A DNA stretch of 64,000 nucleotides from Tachypleus tridentatus (GCF_004210375.1 NC_134835.1:73562447-73626446); one strand, 5' to 3'. Counted from the stretch's first letter, positions 11,430-24,018 are shown. Notes: generated from the letters alone by a model not told the origin. Numbers and translations are program-made.

Positions 11430-13085
11430 TTCTTTTGTTAGCATTTACTATCAACTTAGCTCTGTCAGCCAACATTACCAAAATTATTCGTGAAGACGAG
11501 ACTCACGCACTCCATAACTATATAGCATCCCCAAACCCACACAAACCCGATTGTCCACTACGACCCATAATGTTGACCTATGAATCATTTAACTACAACC
11601 TCGATAAATACATAACATGGACATTTTCTAAATAAGTAACATCAGCCAGCTCCTTTTTCAAAGACTTTTTTAACTTTAAATATATTCTTAATCAACTAAA
11701 TCATAAAGCCTTAATGGTCAGTTGTGATGTAATCTCCCCATTCACAAAGTTCCAACCACTGAAGCCTACAAGATAGCTTTAAATCTTTATATCCATGACC
11801 CCAATCCACTGACACACATCCTCAGCAACCAATTGGTAACCCTTATAGAATTCACTACCACAAAACTATCTTTATGTTCAATGACCAAAACTTCCTACAA
11901 ATAAATGACCTAAGTATCGGGAATCCCGTGTCACCAGTTCTAGCCAACAGTTTTATGACACAGATTAAATCTCAAGCGATCAATTCAGCCTTACACCCAC
12001 CACTATACTGGGACAGGTATGTTGACGATACCATTGCTGGACTTGCATCTACAGAACACACTTAGTTTTTCAACCACGTTAACTCTATACACCACAAGAT
12101 TAAGTTCACCTGTGAACAGGAAAAAATAACCAACAAGCATTTTTCAACCTCAAGATCACAAGAACCGATACACAATTCAAAACAGAAATCCACAGAAAAA
12201 TCACCCATACTGGACTATACATTCCCTTGGACTCAGCATATGAAACAAAACAAAAACTCAACATATTAAGAAACCAAATAAACACAGCCACAAAACTATA
12301 ATCCACTCCATAAAACTGACCATGAAATTAGCAAAATAAAACACTTCATCAACATGAACAAATTTCCTCCAAAAACTGTTGAAAAAATTATAAGCACACT
12401 CCTAGATCAACAACAAACAAAAATAAATCCTAAGATACAATAAACTACAAAACCTTATACTGCTGTATACCATATGTTCCCGACATCAGCGAAAAAGTAA
12501 CCAACATTTGGAAAAATCTTGTAACAAAACACAACATTCCAGTAAACACCAAATTTATTCAAAAACCAGGCACAAAATTGAAGTCCATAGTATGTAAAAA
12601 CTACACTGACAAACACAACACCAACATTATTTATAAAATACAATGAAACAACTGCCACAACTTCTATATTGGAGAAACAAGCAGAAAAATAGAAACCAGA
12701 TTCGAAGAACATAAAAAGAACAGCTTCACACCTTTTTGAACACTGCAACTCAAATAAGCACAACATAACTATAAAAAACACCCAGATACTAAGAAGGGAA
12801 ACAAATAAGAAACGTAAAATTAAAGAAGTCCTACTTATACAACAACTAAAACCAAAATTAAACCGATATAAAGGAACACCTCTATATCTATACTAATTAA
12901 TAACCTAACATCTAACTCCAACGCCCTTACAGTCTCGTACCCATTTACATTATCGTCCATAAGACATGTGCCCAGCAACGGTCAGTTGTTAACCTGAAAA
13001 AAACCTAAGAAGGTCAAAATGTTCTCTGCTTTATTTTGGTAAAAGTTTTAAAACCCATACCAGCCGTCTTGAAATACATTACTAA
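11430..13085 (+). mobile_element. Penelope-like retroelement relic (reverse transcriptase plus GIY-YIG endonuclease)
   Basis: A 5'-truncated, stop-riddled element. Plus-strand pieces in order: 'HKPDCPLRPIMLTYESFNYN' (11,548 on), 'LSIGNPVSPVLANSFMTQI' (about 11,910) and the catalytic 'RYVDDTIAG' (about 12,020). A C-terminal GIY-YIG nuclease block, 'FYIGETSRKIETRFEEHKK', lies at about 12,660. A reverse transcriptase with a C-terminal GIY-YIG nuclease is diagnostic of Penelope-like elements. The 3' end near 13,000-13,080 contains a decayed form ('AAGAAGGTCAAAATGTT') of the terminal motif also seen in the fold-back elements at 8.4 and 22.1 kb. Multiple stops and frameshifts show it is inactive. 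Confidence 0.88.
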
Positions 13086-14039
13086 AATTAATTGTACAAT
13101 TTGTGCAAGTTGTTTTTTTTTATATTATCATTAACTCAAAACGTTCTTTTGTTACCGAGTTCTCCGAAACAAACTCATCCACAAATAGACGCTGTTACCA
13201 TAATTATGTCAGGAGTGGGATTGGTTTTGTCAAAATAAAACATAATTCAGATGACGCTTCCAGATAATGATAATTTTTTGTAGAGAGATCGAACATCTGC
13301 TGTTAACAAAGACGCAATGGAAAACAAATTAAAGAAGGCGGATAAAAAAGACAGGAAATTATATTTAAATAAAGAAAAAAAGATGTAAAAGGTAGTAGAT
13401 GAATTACAAGAACGAGAAAAGATTTACAGAAAATTACAAACAAACAGCAACTTAAATGAAGACAAGATCTAGGAAGTCTTAGATAATGTAAGGAGAGTTA
13501 AAAAAACAATAACTGTAAAGATTATAACCACAAAATTGGAGAAACACAGAGTAATTAATGACTACAGAATTATAAAAATATTATCTTACTATATATATGA
13601 TCTATTACGTATGTGTGCTTGTGTGTGTGTGTTAGTACCCATCACCAAGGATTAGCTGGCTTGATTACCGTGATATTTGGTATGGTAAGTCGAAAGTAAA
13701 CTAGCATATATAAAAATCAAACCAGCCACATCTCTTTCTGTACCTGTTCACGAATTACATCCTTGGACATCAACAACCATTCCATATCGAAAAGGAAAAC
13801 TAATCTGGTCTACACCTTTTACAGTTACTGTTTCATCGCCTATTATTGCATGACCTTATTGGACTACATGCCTACTTCATCAGCTTACGGAATTTATAGA
13901 CAATAAGTAATATTAGTGAAATGAAAAAAACAACTAAAAAGTTACGATATAAATATCACATGGAATATCAGGCATTGTTTGAGAAAATATTGGAGGTAAA
14001 TAGTTAAAAGTGTGATAATATCCTGTTCATACTGCTGGA

Positions 14040-15480
14040 AACTTGAAAGCAACCTTTAAACTGAAATCTGTGACAGCCATCAGGCATATAGTAGCCACCT
14101 TACCAAGATGTTTCTAAAGCAAAGTTTAAGAGTAAATTAACGAGTAAGGATGAAACCTTAGCCAAAATTGCCGAAGATTAGAAATGTTTGTCTATTCATC
14201 GTATACGAAACAAAGCATTCATTCACTCACGACCAATACATGGATGCGATAATTGGTGATGATATATATATAAACTACGCAAAAGTAAGATAGATGTACA
14301 TCTTTAAAGGAAGTTGATGACGGAACTTTAATCAATTAAGGTTGCAGATTAACAACTAAAGAAGCCACCCAGGAATAATGGGTCCATCAGATCAACTAGC
14401 GTTGAAACATTAACTATCTCTGATGAAAGTTTAGAATAATTCAAAGAATTAATTAGAAAATAGTAAATTAAGAGGGCTACTGCCAGGAACTGCAGACAAA
14501 ATCTTATAATGATACAACCGTTTACTCAAAATGAAATAAACAAACAAGACGTTTTTTTTTTTATTATTATTAAAAGGGCACATTGCTAGGATACCCAGGT
14601 AAAAGACATTAGGAAATGGAAATTGCTCGAAAAGTACGACATGAAAATTGAATTGGTATTAGTGTGAAAAAAAAAGAAATTGACATTTGAGCCCAAGAAG
14701 AATAGACCATGAATCGTAAAACAAGAATATTATATATACCGAAAATGAGAATATTCCTTCTGCCTCAATTACAACCAGAAGTACATTATTTCAAGAAATC
14801 AGCCCTTGAGTCAATGGATTAAGTCATGAAAAACACTGCAACATGTTGATTGACACTGTTTCTACAGCTACAATTGTTCAACCTAATTTGGTTATGAAGA
14901 CTGTAAATTACTTCCAGAGAAAAAGCAAAAATATGGATAGATGCAAACAGAAAGCAATTTTAAATTTCCAACAAAAAGAAGGTTGTAAGACACCCTCACT
15001 ATCAGAATCTTTTCCAAAGAACATAATATGTGAGTAAACATATATTGGAAAAGAATGCACATTATGAATACATTTCATGGTAGTGCAAATATAAGGTTGG
15101 TAGGTTAATCTTGCTATAAACAATTTCACATTCTATGATCAGGAAATATTGTGCTCTACACGGCAATTACACCTTTACGGGTTGAACTTAAAACAACAAG
15201 AAAAAAAGCACAAGAAAATGCAGATAACTGACTTACAGAACAATAGAGCATAAATACAGGTGGTCCAAGCAAAGATTACCCACCGTGACTGTCTTTGAAG
15301 GTATATCGGTGGGAGAATGGTTAAGTGTTACCTTCAGAGAAGATTTTGCCAGAAGTAAATCAACCTGCTGAAAAGCCCTAGTATTACCAGAGTTGGAACA
15401 ATCGGTGCATTTCTTCAGTGACAAGACAGCAAGAACTGATAAATGGCAAGAAGACAGACCATCTTTGTACCATACGCCAC
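14040..15480 (+). mobile_element. Gypsy-type LTR retrotransposon relic (gag and protease)
   Basis: Decayed plus-strand coding scraps. A gag-like stretch at about 14,110-14,200 reads 'LTSKDETLAKIAED'. A retropepsin-like stretch at about 14,843-14,890 reads 'MLIDTVSTATIVQPNLV', in which the expected glycine after D-T is valine. Downstream to about 15,480 there are short open pieces I cannot place firmly. No long terminal repeats were found. The assignment rests on two motifs. Confidence 0.42.
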
Positions 15481-15909
15481 TGAAAGGAAAACCAATATAT
15501 ATATTCTGGTGACTGAAATGTTTATAAACAGTAACTTAGTGATAGATTTATATATAGTAAATGGGTAAAGAAAGAATATTTTGTTTTTTCAAAGGAAATT
15601 TCGATTTTAGATTTTGTACACGCTTAGTTAATGTTTATATTGTCTCTGTACATAATTTACGAAGTTCTTCCGCCTGGGTTACAACCAGTAGTGAAGTTAT
15701 AGCTTTGGCTAGAGTTATTTGTCTTTAGAAATTGAATATAAAATTAAACGTGTTAATACCGTGTTAATGTAACTGCCTAACTAATCTACCAACATTTTAT
15801 TGTTAATTTAAATATTGTAAGGAGTATGGTAAAGCTCCGGAACATATAATTCAACTAACCTTTTCAAGTATTCATATTTTGATTAATATTTTATTTAATA
15901 CTGTATTCT

Positions 15910-16022
15910 ATTTGTTGTTAAGCACAAAGTTTGCTACACAATGAGCTATCTGTGACTATTGAAATTCAGTTTTTAGCGGCGTTATTAGCCCAAAGGTTAA
16001 CTGTTAGGCCACCAAGGACTTT
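15910..16022 (-). repeat. SINE-B, diverged
   Basis: 'TTGTTGTTAAGCACAAAG' and 'CAATGAGCTATCTGTG'. The head half is heavily altered. Confidence 0.75.
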
Positions 16023-16564
16023 GAATAATGAACAGAATAATGTACGTGTTACATGTATGGAATTGTCTCGTGAAGGCACTCTCTCCGAGAACCTTTCAGT
16101 TTCCTACGATTACACTATATAAAAAATTATTCACGCGCTATACATAATAATATCAATACCTCTAATTTATCGAGTATTTACACGTAAAAGTAATGGTGAA
16201 TTATATTGTGCAATTATCAGTTTTCGCTAATAAATATGAATTCGCTGAATATTATAAAACCTAAATATGAATGTTTACCTAAATATCTGAATAGTTTAAC
16301 TGTCAAATAAAGCTGTTTTGAAAAATAACCGTCATTTTTGTATAGTTTAATCATAACAATAATCTACAATGGTATTTTGTTTGTGCAAGCTTTGATAATT
16401 GTACGGTAATGAAACCGGTTACAAAACATTAAGTCTAAAATTATCTTCAATGATCTCCAGTTCAGCTCATAAGTTTCAATATTACAAATAATCTAAAAAT
16501 TGTTATTTTTACCATAATATGAGGTTCTGCTCTAACCTGCAATTTTCTAATATATTCTCTTTGT

Positions 16565-16843
16565 GTTTGTTTGTTTGTTTTTGAATTTCGCGCAAAGCTA
16601 CTCGAGGGCTATCTGCGTTAGCCGTCCCTAATTTAGCAGTGTAAGACTAGAGGGAAGGCAGCTAGTCATCACCACCCAACGCCAACTCTAGGGCTACTCT
16701 TTTACCAACGAATAGTGGGTTGACCGTCACATTATAACGCCCCCACGGCTGAAAAGGCGAGTATGTTTGGTGCGACAGGGATGCGAACCCGCGACCGTCA
16801 GATTACGAGTCGCACGCCTTAACCCACCTGGCCACGCCGGGCC
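16565..16843 (-). repeat. SINE-A, full length
   Basis: Well preserved, with (GTTT)n tail, body and head ending 'GGCCACGCCGGGCC'. Confidence 0.95.
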
Positions 16844-17610
16844 TTCTTTTTGTGATCATTACCAAATGTACAACTCAGCAACTGGTATAAAGCATTCGTA
16901 ATAGTTTATAGATGAGAAATACGTCTCATTCAGGGTAGAAAGAAATCCAAATGTAATAAACTAAGACAGCAACTGAAGGTAGAAAAGACAGCTTAATAAT
17001 TTAACCTAGTTCATACCAAAATACTTGTTCAAGCAACTGGTGGTACAGATTACGTCTCGCTAACTACTTTGTCTGTCGAATCCCAGCAAGGCTAGTGACC
17101 CCTGGTATTAGGCGAAACGAATCGTCGACACTCGATGCAGCAACTTTAATGTATGTGGTATATTCTTACATTCTTCTTTAATTTCACTCATAAGTTCTTA
17201 CGATCTTGAATTTCTACCACACAACATTTTAACCGCTATCGTCGTCCCGTAAGTAATATCAAACGTTTACCGTTTAGTTACGTAGTGGGTAGAAAGCATC
17301 CCCCTGGTGTCCATCAAATACAATGGATTATTAATTTTAGAAAAACAATACCATTTAACTACTTTTATAAAAATGTTGAAATGATTATATTTTTCAAAAG
17401 ATATTTTGGTTGACTTCGACTCATGTCCAGCTTAGTTTTGTTTTAAGCACATCCTGTCGCTTGTTGTCATTACAAGGTTTACTTCGCACTAGAATGGTGA
17501 ACCGCACTTTCTTTTTTTAATTTATTACGTGGATTCCTTGTTTCAGTTTTAAGGGCCTTTGTGGCTTGCAAGCGTTCAGTGTCATCAAGATATATCGACC
17601 CTAAAAATAA

Positions 17611-17735
17611 AGGTATTCCAGTGGATGAGTGGTAGCTTTACGGACTTCGAACGCAAAAAATCGGGGATTCGATTCCCCCATGGTATACAGAGTGCAGGCA
17701 GATTATTGTGTAGTTTTGTGCTAAAAAGAATGAAA
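17611..17735 (+). repeat. SINE-B, full length, diverged
   Basis: 'CCAGTGGATGAGTGGTAGC', 'GGGATTCGATTCCCC' and 'ATTGTGTAGTTTTGTGCT' in order. Confidence 0.8.
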
Positions 17736-18229
17736 ATTTCAATAATTTGGGAAGATTTACCCTCAGAAATTTGTGGTATTCGGGTATATTTGTCAAAATT
17801 GTTATATTACTTCCCACCATAACGTCAAATAATATTAATAAAGGAATAGTGAGCTCATTGTATAGTATATCAGTACAAACGTTTTATGGTATGAATAAGC
17901 TCTGTAGATTAAGACTAAACACGTTTAAATAAACGAAACTTTACTCGTATATATAGGTTTAAATTCAATGAATTGTTTTTTCAGAAGATCGATTTCAAGA
18001 TTCAAGGTACGTCATACAAAAAGTACTGAGACTAGTTAAAACCACATTTATACAAGAAAATTTGTTGTAGCAAATAAAAGCTGCCTTTTTAATTTCAAGT
18101 TCTGTAACTGAACGTAGATGTCGGTTTACTCTTGTTCAACAAATTCAACCTCTCGCTGTACCACAGGTTTGTAATTTTTCAATTTTTATTTCAAGCAGAA
18201 TTTCAGTTTATTCCTGGTCGTTATGCATC

Positions 18230-18455
18230 AACTCATAAATATTATAATGCTGGTAACTTTTCAATTTATATAACCCAGCTTAGAACTTCGCTTTCATCCT
18301 AACCATTAAATATAACCTCATGCTATACCATAAAGATAGCAACGTTTTAAATTCGATAACACAACGCAGAACCCCACTTTCTTTTTACCCATTAAATATA
18401 ACCTCATACTATGCCACAATGATAGTAACGTTTCAATTTCTATAACATAGCACAT
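18230..18455. repeat. Tandem duplication, unit roughly 105 bp
   Basis: The string 'CCATTAAATATAACCTCATRCTAT' (R differs between copies) occurs at about 18,301 and 18,388 with matching downstream sequence ('GATAGYAACGTTT'). A weaker third copy appears to precede it. Confidence 0.6.
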
Positions 18456-18645
18456 TAACGATAACATACACGCGAGGCTCGTTCAAATCTTGAACTAATT
18501 TTATTTTATAAATCACTTCTTATATGTAATAAGTTTTCTTTATGTAGTTGTACGTTATATTTCCCTATACTGTGTGTGAGTAGTACAAAATGAGAAACTT
18601 GATTAATTCCTGTTGTTTCTTGTTAATATCTATTTACTAACTCAC

Positions 18646-18722
18646 CGTAAAAACAGACAGCAAACGATAAAGAAACAGGTTCACAATAAAGAGATGACCA
18701 CGTTCCATGGCTTGGATAATTC
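18646..18722 (-). CDS. ZP gene 2, exon 2: start codon and signal peptide
   Basis: The exon is bounded by a strong acceptor (run of T, then CAG, just above 18,722) and a GTGAGT donor at 18,645. An ATG at 18,708-18,706 lies in a strong initiation context (GCCATGG). It opens 21 codons: a short charged start (MERGH), a hydrophobic core (LFIVNLFLYRLLSVF) and a final T. The exon ends in phase 0. Joined to the exon at position 176, the chain continues LINSQENSE, giving a typical signal peptide with cleavage likely near 'TLINS/Q'. This position and phase match the signal-peptide intron of ZP gene 1. The intron to the next exon is about 18.5 kb and packed with repeats. Positions 18,722-18,709 would be 5' UTR. 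Alternative: if the 24.1-kb exon is translated, this ATG would be internal. Confidence 0.72.
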
Positions 18723-19489
18723 CTGAAAAAATAAACAAATCAATCTTGACGCTATACCACGTGAACACTTCTGAAACCTGACTGGGAAATATGAAATACA
18801 TATATCATTTTGCGAAAGCATAGGAAATATACGCGAGGATCATGCATTTTGTTTGAAAAGTATGGGGGAGTACAAAAACCACCATCCACCTGGTGGATGT
18901 ATAAAAACTATATATATGATTTGAGAATCACAAAAAGTATGTTTTATGTGTGAGGTATGATTAATGTATGCTTTATCTAAAAAGTCGTGAAATGTAAGTT
19001 TTACTTAAGAGGTAAAGCTTGCGTTTTGTCTAGATTTTGTTTAAACGTTAGGGGAATGTATATTATTATTAGAATTTGGAAATGTTTTATTTGCTTTTGA
19101 AGGATGGTTAATGTATTTTTTTAAAAAAACGTAAGTGTGAGTAAAATAGGAAGAATATGTTGTTGTTGTTTTCCGAAATTAAGCTTATTACAGTCTTGAC
19201 CAAATTATTTGCATACTTTTTAACAAACACGATCATTTTTATTAAGATACACTTAACGCTATTAAACTAAAAATTCGTGTTATATTAAGAATATGCATAT
19301 GTAATTTATATAATGAAACAGGTTCTGTGGACACTGTAAATAATTTATAAGAATAGAAAACAAGTTCATTAGACACCCGTAAAAAAGATATGTAATTCAG
19401 CATTTCACCTATCACAAAAGTACCTTAACAAAACATATATAACATCAAATCATTATAAATAACGTCTTTATCCTTATATATGTTCATAT

Positions 19490-20190
19490 TGAATATTCAT
19501 CACTTGGTTGGTCCTTCTCGCACTCTAATATCTTCTGCAAGATGACTTATCATGCTGTTAATGAGGTTATTGGTGAAATCCACCGTGATTTCATTCCACC
19601 TTGTCACCAGAAGACGATGAAAATCAGCTACAGTAACTGATTTAGTGTCATGCTCAGCAATTTTCCAGTTTATTTCTGCCTAAATGTTTTCAATGGGATT
19701 ACAATCTGGAGACTTTGCTGGCCATGGCAATCTTGTAACATCCTCCTGGTCGAGATAATCTTGTACAATACGAGCATTGTGGGTAGTGAGGTTGTTATCC
19801 TGGAACACCATGATGAATAGCTGTCCAAACGTAAATTCTGGTTAGCGTCAGTTTAGGGATAGCCCTTATTGCATAAAAACCTTGTATAGTCAGTCTCTTA
19901 CTCACTGTTTTTCTGAATACCCTGGAATGAATGTGGGAAAGACATTGCAAGAGTCTTTTCTATTGGTAGACGCCGAAAAACTACTGCTTAAGATGACCAT
20001 GTTTTGATCATGCATGTCCTATATTCCGATGATGTTTCAGGATCCTAAATACAGGATATTAAGGATACCCTACTGTTCTGGCAATGTTCATTTGCTTCGT
20101 ACCATTTCTGGACAGTCGAACTATTTGACGCCCGATAACTTCTAAAACGTAACGAGGTGTGATTCTACACCGAGTTCAAGGAAATTGTCT
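19490..20190 (-). mobile_element. Tc1-like transposon relic
   Basis: Minus-strand translation shows an N-terminal helix-turn-helix scrap near 20,090-20,170 ('GRQIVRLSRNGTKQMNIART'). A C-terminal catalytic part spans about 19,815-19,500, with 'VFQDNNLTTHNARIVQDYL' (second aspartate) and 'WPAKSPDCNPIENI' (third catalytic region), then a stop. The middle is badly decayed. It is a different lineage from the element at 44.5 kb. Terminal repeats are not visible. Confidence 0.75.
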
Positions 20191-20497
20191 GAAAAACGTG
20201 TTGATTTATATTGAAAAATATTATACCAACAACACACCCTTTGATACAAAACAGTTGTGTATTTGTGTGTTCTAACAAAAAGTGCTCAGAACAACATATA
20301 CAAACAAGAATAACAACTCGTGCACGTTTGTTCGATCATACGCTACCTTCTCTGTTATTACTCGAGCATTACATTAGAACTGAAGTATGGATAATCCTTT
20401 GATTATATAACCTGCAAATGAGCAGAAAATATTTCTATTGGTCTTGTATTTTCTACTAAGGCATGCATTTCTTCTGTTTCACTTACAAACCAGTTTT

Positions 20498-20628
20498 GGT
20501 TGGTGTTTGTTTGTAATTAAGCACGAAGCTACAAAATGAGCTATCTGTGCTTTGTCCACCACAGGTATCGAAACCCGGTTTCTAGCTGTTTGAGTCCGCA
20601 GACATCCCGCTGTGCCACTGGGGAGAAC
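20498..20628 (-). repeat. SINE-B, full length
   Basis: Well preserved: 'AATTAAGCACGAAGCTACAA', 'CCACCACAGGTATCGAAACC' and 'GCTGTGCCACTGGGGAG'. Confidence 0.92.
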
Positions 20629-21289
20629 AAACAGTGAGACTGGCTTTTAATTACGCTCCTTCGACCGCCACAATAGTCAAGCAGTCAGATCGTACTAGTG
20701 ACGTTGGGTGTGATAGTATTTCTTTTATTTATATAACTAGAAGTGAAAATAAACACCCTCACCTTCATTACTTTTTTGTTGTTGAAGAAGGTTAATGAAA
20801 TATATTATACAAATTAGTTTTTGTGCTATTGTTTAATATATGAAATTCTTACTTACATTCACAATCCAGATCGTTATATATACATACATATATAGCAAAA
20901 AACTATATAAAATTGTTCAACTTAGCATGCCCTCTTCATAACGAACAACAACTATAACCACTTCCTGGGTCTTACTACACATATAATGCAACATGTACGA
21001 AGTGGTAAGGTAAACATTTTGACAACAGCAGTCGTTACTCATGATAACTTGTATACAGTAGTTGATGTTTATTTTCTTCAATAAGAGTTAATTTCACTTT
21101 ACACAGTTTCTTTATTCTTTCTATAGTTAGTCGAAGTGAAGATTTCAGTTTACACTTGAATTACAACCCTTTATAAAAACAGGTTTAAATAAATCGCATA
21201 CTCGGCGTCTTTCCAGAAACATGTAAGCTAACATTTGTATTTCATGTTGGGAAAGAATACAGTGACCAACAAACCTCGAGTTGTGCAAT

Positions 21290-21395
21290 AAGTTTGTTTC
21301 TTTGTTGCTAAGTGCAAAGAATGTGCTATCTATGCTGTACTACCATAAATACTGAAGCCCAATTTTTAACATTATAAGCTGGCGCAATAATACAA
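21290..21395 (-). repeat. SINE-B, diverged
   Basis: 'GTTGCTAAGTGCAAAG' and 'GTGCTATCTATGCTG', with a degraded head. Confidence 0.7.
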
Positions 21396-21617
21396 CTTTT
21401 AGCAAACGTAATTTCTAGAGATTTGTTTATGCTCTAAATCACTATACTACCCTCATCTATTTATTTTGTATTTATTTATTTTTTCTTTATTTTCTTGTTT
21501 TTTGTTCAGTATTCATCGTAAAATATGATGAAATATCACAATAACAACATGACATATCCGAAGGTTTAACTACTGAGAAAAAAAAGGGTATTGTCTCCGT
21601 CACAGAGGTCATCGCCA

Positions 21618-21892
21618 TTGTTTTTGTTTTTGAATTTCGCGCAAAGCTACTCGAGGGCTATCTACACTAGCTGTTCCTAGTTTAGCAGTGTAAGACAAGA
21701 GGGAAGGCAGCTAGTCATCACAACACAACGCCGACTCTTATGCTACTCTTTTACCAACGAATAGTGGGATTGACCGTCACCTTATAACACTCCCACGGCT
21801 GAATGGGTGAACATGTTTGGTGCGATCGGGATTCGAACCGGCGACCCTTAGGTTACGAGTCGAACGCCTTAACTCACCTGACCATGCCGGGC
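21618..21892 (-). repeat. SINE-A, full length
   Basis: Complete with scattered substitutions; the head ends 'GACCATGCCGGGC'. It lies about 170 bases from the second fold-back insertion. Confidence 0.94.
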
Positions 21893-22058
21893 TAGGTCTC
21901 CGCCATTAAGAAATGATACATTCATACAGAATATTCAACGAGCACATTTGCAGGCATGTGTGTGAAAATGCGCTCTGTACGCAAATACACCAAACTAAGA
22001 TCCAGTGTAACAGAACTGGATGGTAGACATGAAATATTTTTGTGCTAGTATCATTTTG

Positions 22059-22213
22059 AGTGATGTCGAGAAAACCCACTTGTAGAGAAATATATATGCA
22101 AAAACGGCTCGTTTGGGTTGAGAAAATATTTTACATAGAAGGTCGAAACGTTGTTCGCTCTTCTATGTAAAATATTTTCTCAACCCAAACGAGCCGTTTT
22201 TGCATATATATTT
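22059..22213. mobile_element. Penelope-terminus-derived fold-back insertion, copy 2 (14-bp TSD, perfect arms)
   Basis: A 155-bp insertion flanked by the direct repeat CTAGTATCATTTTG (22,045-22,058 and 22,214-22,227). The lead, 'CGAGAAAACCCACTTGTAGA', matches copy 1. The inverted arms at 22,087-22,140 and 22,161-22,214 are 54 bases long and exact complements. They enclose a 20-base spacer carrying 'GGTCGAAACGTTG'. It lacks the inner part present in copy 1. Confidence 0.85.
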
Positions 22214-22539
22214 CTAGTATCATTTTGTCCTAGTACAAGAGGAGATGTAGAGACTGATATGGTGTTCACGTTACGAAACGTGTTTAACCTGAAGGGTACA
22301 GTTAGAAAGCTGGTAATGTGTCACGTATAATATTTTTTTAAAGTTTTGGGGAAACAAATTTTAGTTACAAACAAATCCGAACAACAAAAAGATGTGATGA
22401 TCAGGAAGGAGAAGATGAAAATGGTTATAATGATGATAAGAAATAACTGTAAAATACGTTTGTGTGTGTATATGTATATAAATAACTGTGTATTTAGATA
22501 TACACAGTGTATCTGTGTGCTGTCCCTCATTCTCGCTGC

Positions 22540-22702
22540 ATAATATTATGCGACGCCATGTTTTGTGAGACATTTTCCTCAACATTGCAGGGGTTATTGT
22601 TCGAAACGCTGCGGTAACAGCTGTCTTCAACTCATCATTAGTATTATAACGTTGTTTAGACACAATGTGGATGGGTAGAGACTTACGGGCCACCCTGTAT
22701 AT
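22540..22702 (-). mobile_element. Internally deleted DDE transposon fragment
   Basis: The minus strand begins with a terminus-like GGGTGGCCCGTAAGTCTC (about 22,700-22,683). Within some 20 codons it runs into a transposase C-terminal scrap ('LKTAVTAAFRTITPAMLRKM', then 'TWRRIILCSENEGQH'). That tail resembles mariner/IS630-like DDE transposases, so most of the gene between the end and the C-terminus is missing. The opposite terminus was not found. Confidence 0.5.
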
Positions 22703-23685
22703 ATAAAGTTTCACAGTAAAGCTCTTAGCTAAAAGAAGATATATTTCAAAACCGGTGAGTCAGTCCCGTGTAATCACGGACAAGCGTGCTTTAATAATCG
22801 TTTAGCAAAAATAAAAACACAATGTTTTTCCCATCTTGTTGGTTCAATTTGCTATATAAATATTATATAGATTAAAAAAAGATTTATATTGTATAAACAA
22901 CTTTACGGGAAGAACTCGCCTAACTATCTCCTACTGAACATATGTGTATAGATAAGCTGTAGTGTGCGTACAGAGTTTACGTGAAAGTGGTATACCAGAA
23001 TATGTACATTTTTCTGCCAATGTTTTCAATGCACCTGTATCATGAGCACAAACCCAACTACGTTTACTGGGTTTACAGTAGCGGATGAAAAATATCAACA
23101 TACTTTTAAAAATCCTTTATATGTAACAGATTGTTATTAAGACGTTCCTGGAGTTACCTAGAGATGAATCATTTATGAAAAATAACTTTGTAGGAATTAT
23201 ACAATAATATTATAGTGATATGCTACCATACCATTAGGTAGGTATGACGTTTGGTGTAGGTATGATGTTTGGTGTTTAAATCCCCTTCCTCCTCAGTGGC
23301 CATATAGTAAGTCTGAGAAACAAAATTAGGCTTAACCTAGAAACTGTTGTTCGTATCGTAGAGATAAATAGTCAACCTATTGATAAAATAGTCAACCTAA
23401 ATCATGTTCACATGTTCTTTGTGTGTGTCATTAAATAAGAGGTTTATTTTAGACTCTTAATTTTTGTGTCGAGTCAACCTTATTGACGTTTTACGAACTA
23501 CTTGTTATTATGATGTGATTTTACTTGAGAATACCATACTACCATTTGATAGGCACGATTAGTACAATTCAAAGTTGATTATATCTTTTATGCTTATATT
23601 CTGAAACTCAAAACAGTAATATGTATTTTAATTTTGAAAAAAAAAGAAGATAAAAAGAGAGATATGTTCATATACTACGTTGTTG

Positions 23686-23720
23686 TTTTGTTTGTTGAAT
23701 TTTGCGCAAAGCTACACGAT
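23686..23720 (-). repeat. SINE-A 3' end fragment
   Basis: Only the tail and 'TTGCGCAAAGCTACACGA' remain. Confidence 0.7.
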
Positions 23721-24018
23721 TTATAATACTGAAATAAGATTGTTATAGAAACTTGAAGCTTACCTTAACTTATTATTTATGCATACGGATTAAGTGTTAT
23801 GCAACTGTTTCAGAGCTGTTTACTGCAACTAATATAACTTATACTTCTTTGTAATGCGACATTAAAATTATTCTTGAAATATATGTTGTTGTTGTTTTCA
23901 TTATCTAAGAAATGGGTGTCTAGAAATACTCAAATAACAGTACTGAATTAAATGAAGTTATCTCAGTGGATCAAGTAGTGATCGTTATAACATACCCACT
24001 TTAAATGTCTTCACTTAC

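Larger units (their letters stand above)
177..18645 (-). other. ZP gene 2 intron 2 (about 18.5 kb), repeat-filled
   Basis: The intron is inferred from the GTGAGT donor at 18,645 and the AG acceptor at 178-177, both phase 0. It holds SINEs, the Penelope-like relic, one fold-back insertion and a Gypsy-type relic, listed separately. The remaining sequence, including 1,360-3,800, 5,320-6,680, 6,960-8,150, 8,660-9,460, 15,500-15,900 and 16,030-16,560, is AT-rich and shows nothing I can name apart from weak coding-like scraps reported as findings. Confidence 0.6.
18723..24018 (-). other. Putative ZP gene 2 intron 1 (about 5.3 kb)
   Basis: This is the span between the candidate leader exon and the signal-peptide exon (GTAAGT donor at 24,018, CAG acceptor above 18,722). 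It contains a Tc1-like relic, a DDE transposase fragment, SINEs and a perfect fold-back. The stretches 18,730-19,480, 20,640-21,280 and 22,720-23,680 are AT-rich with no recognised feature. Confidence 0.45.

Noticed and set aside
12106..12781. Minus-strand frames of 66 and 108 codons
   Set aside because: They are antisense to the Penelope-like reverse transcriptase/GIY-YIG relic.
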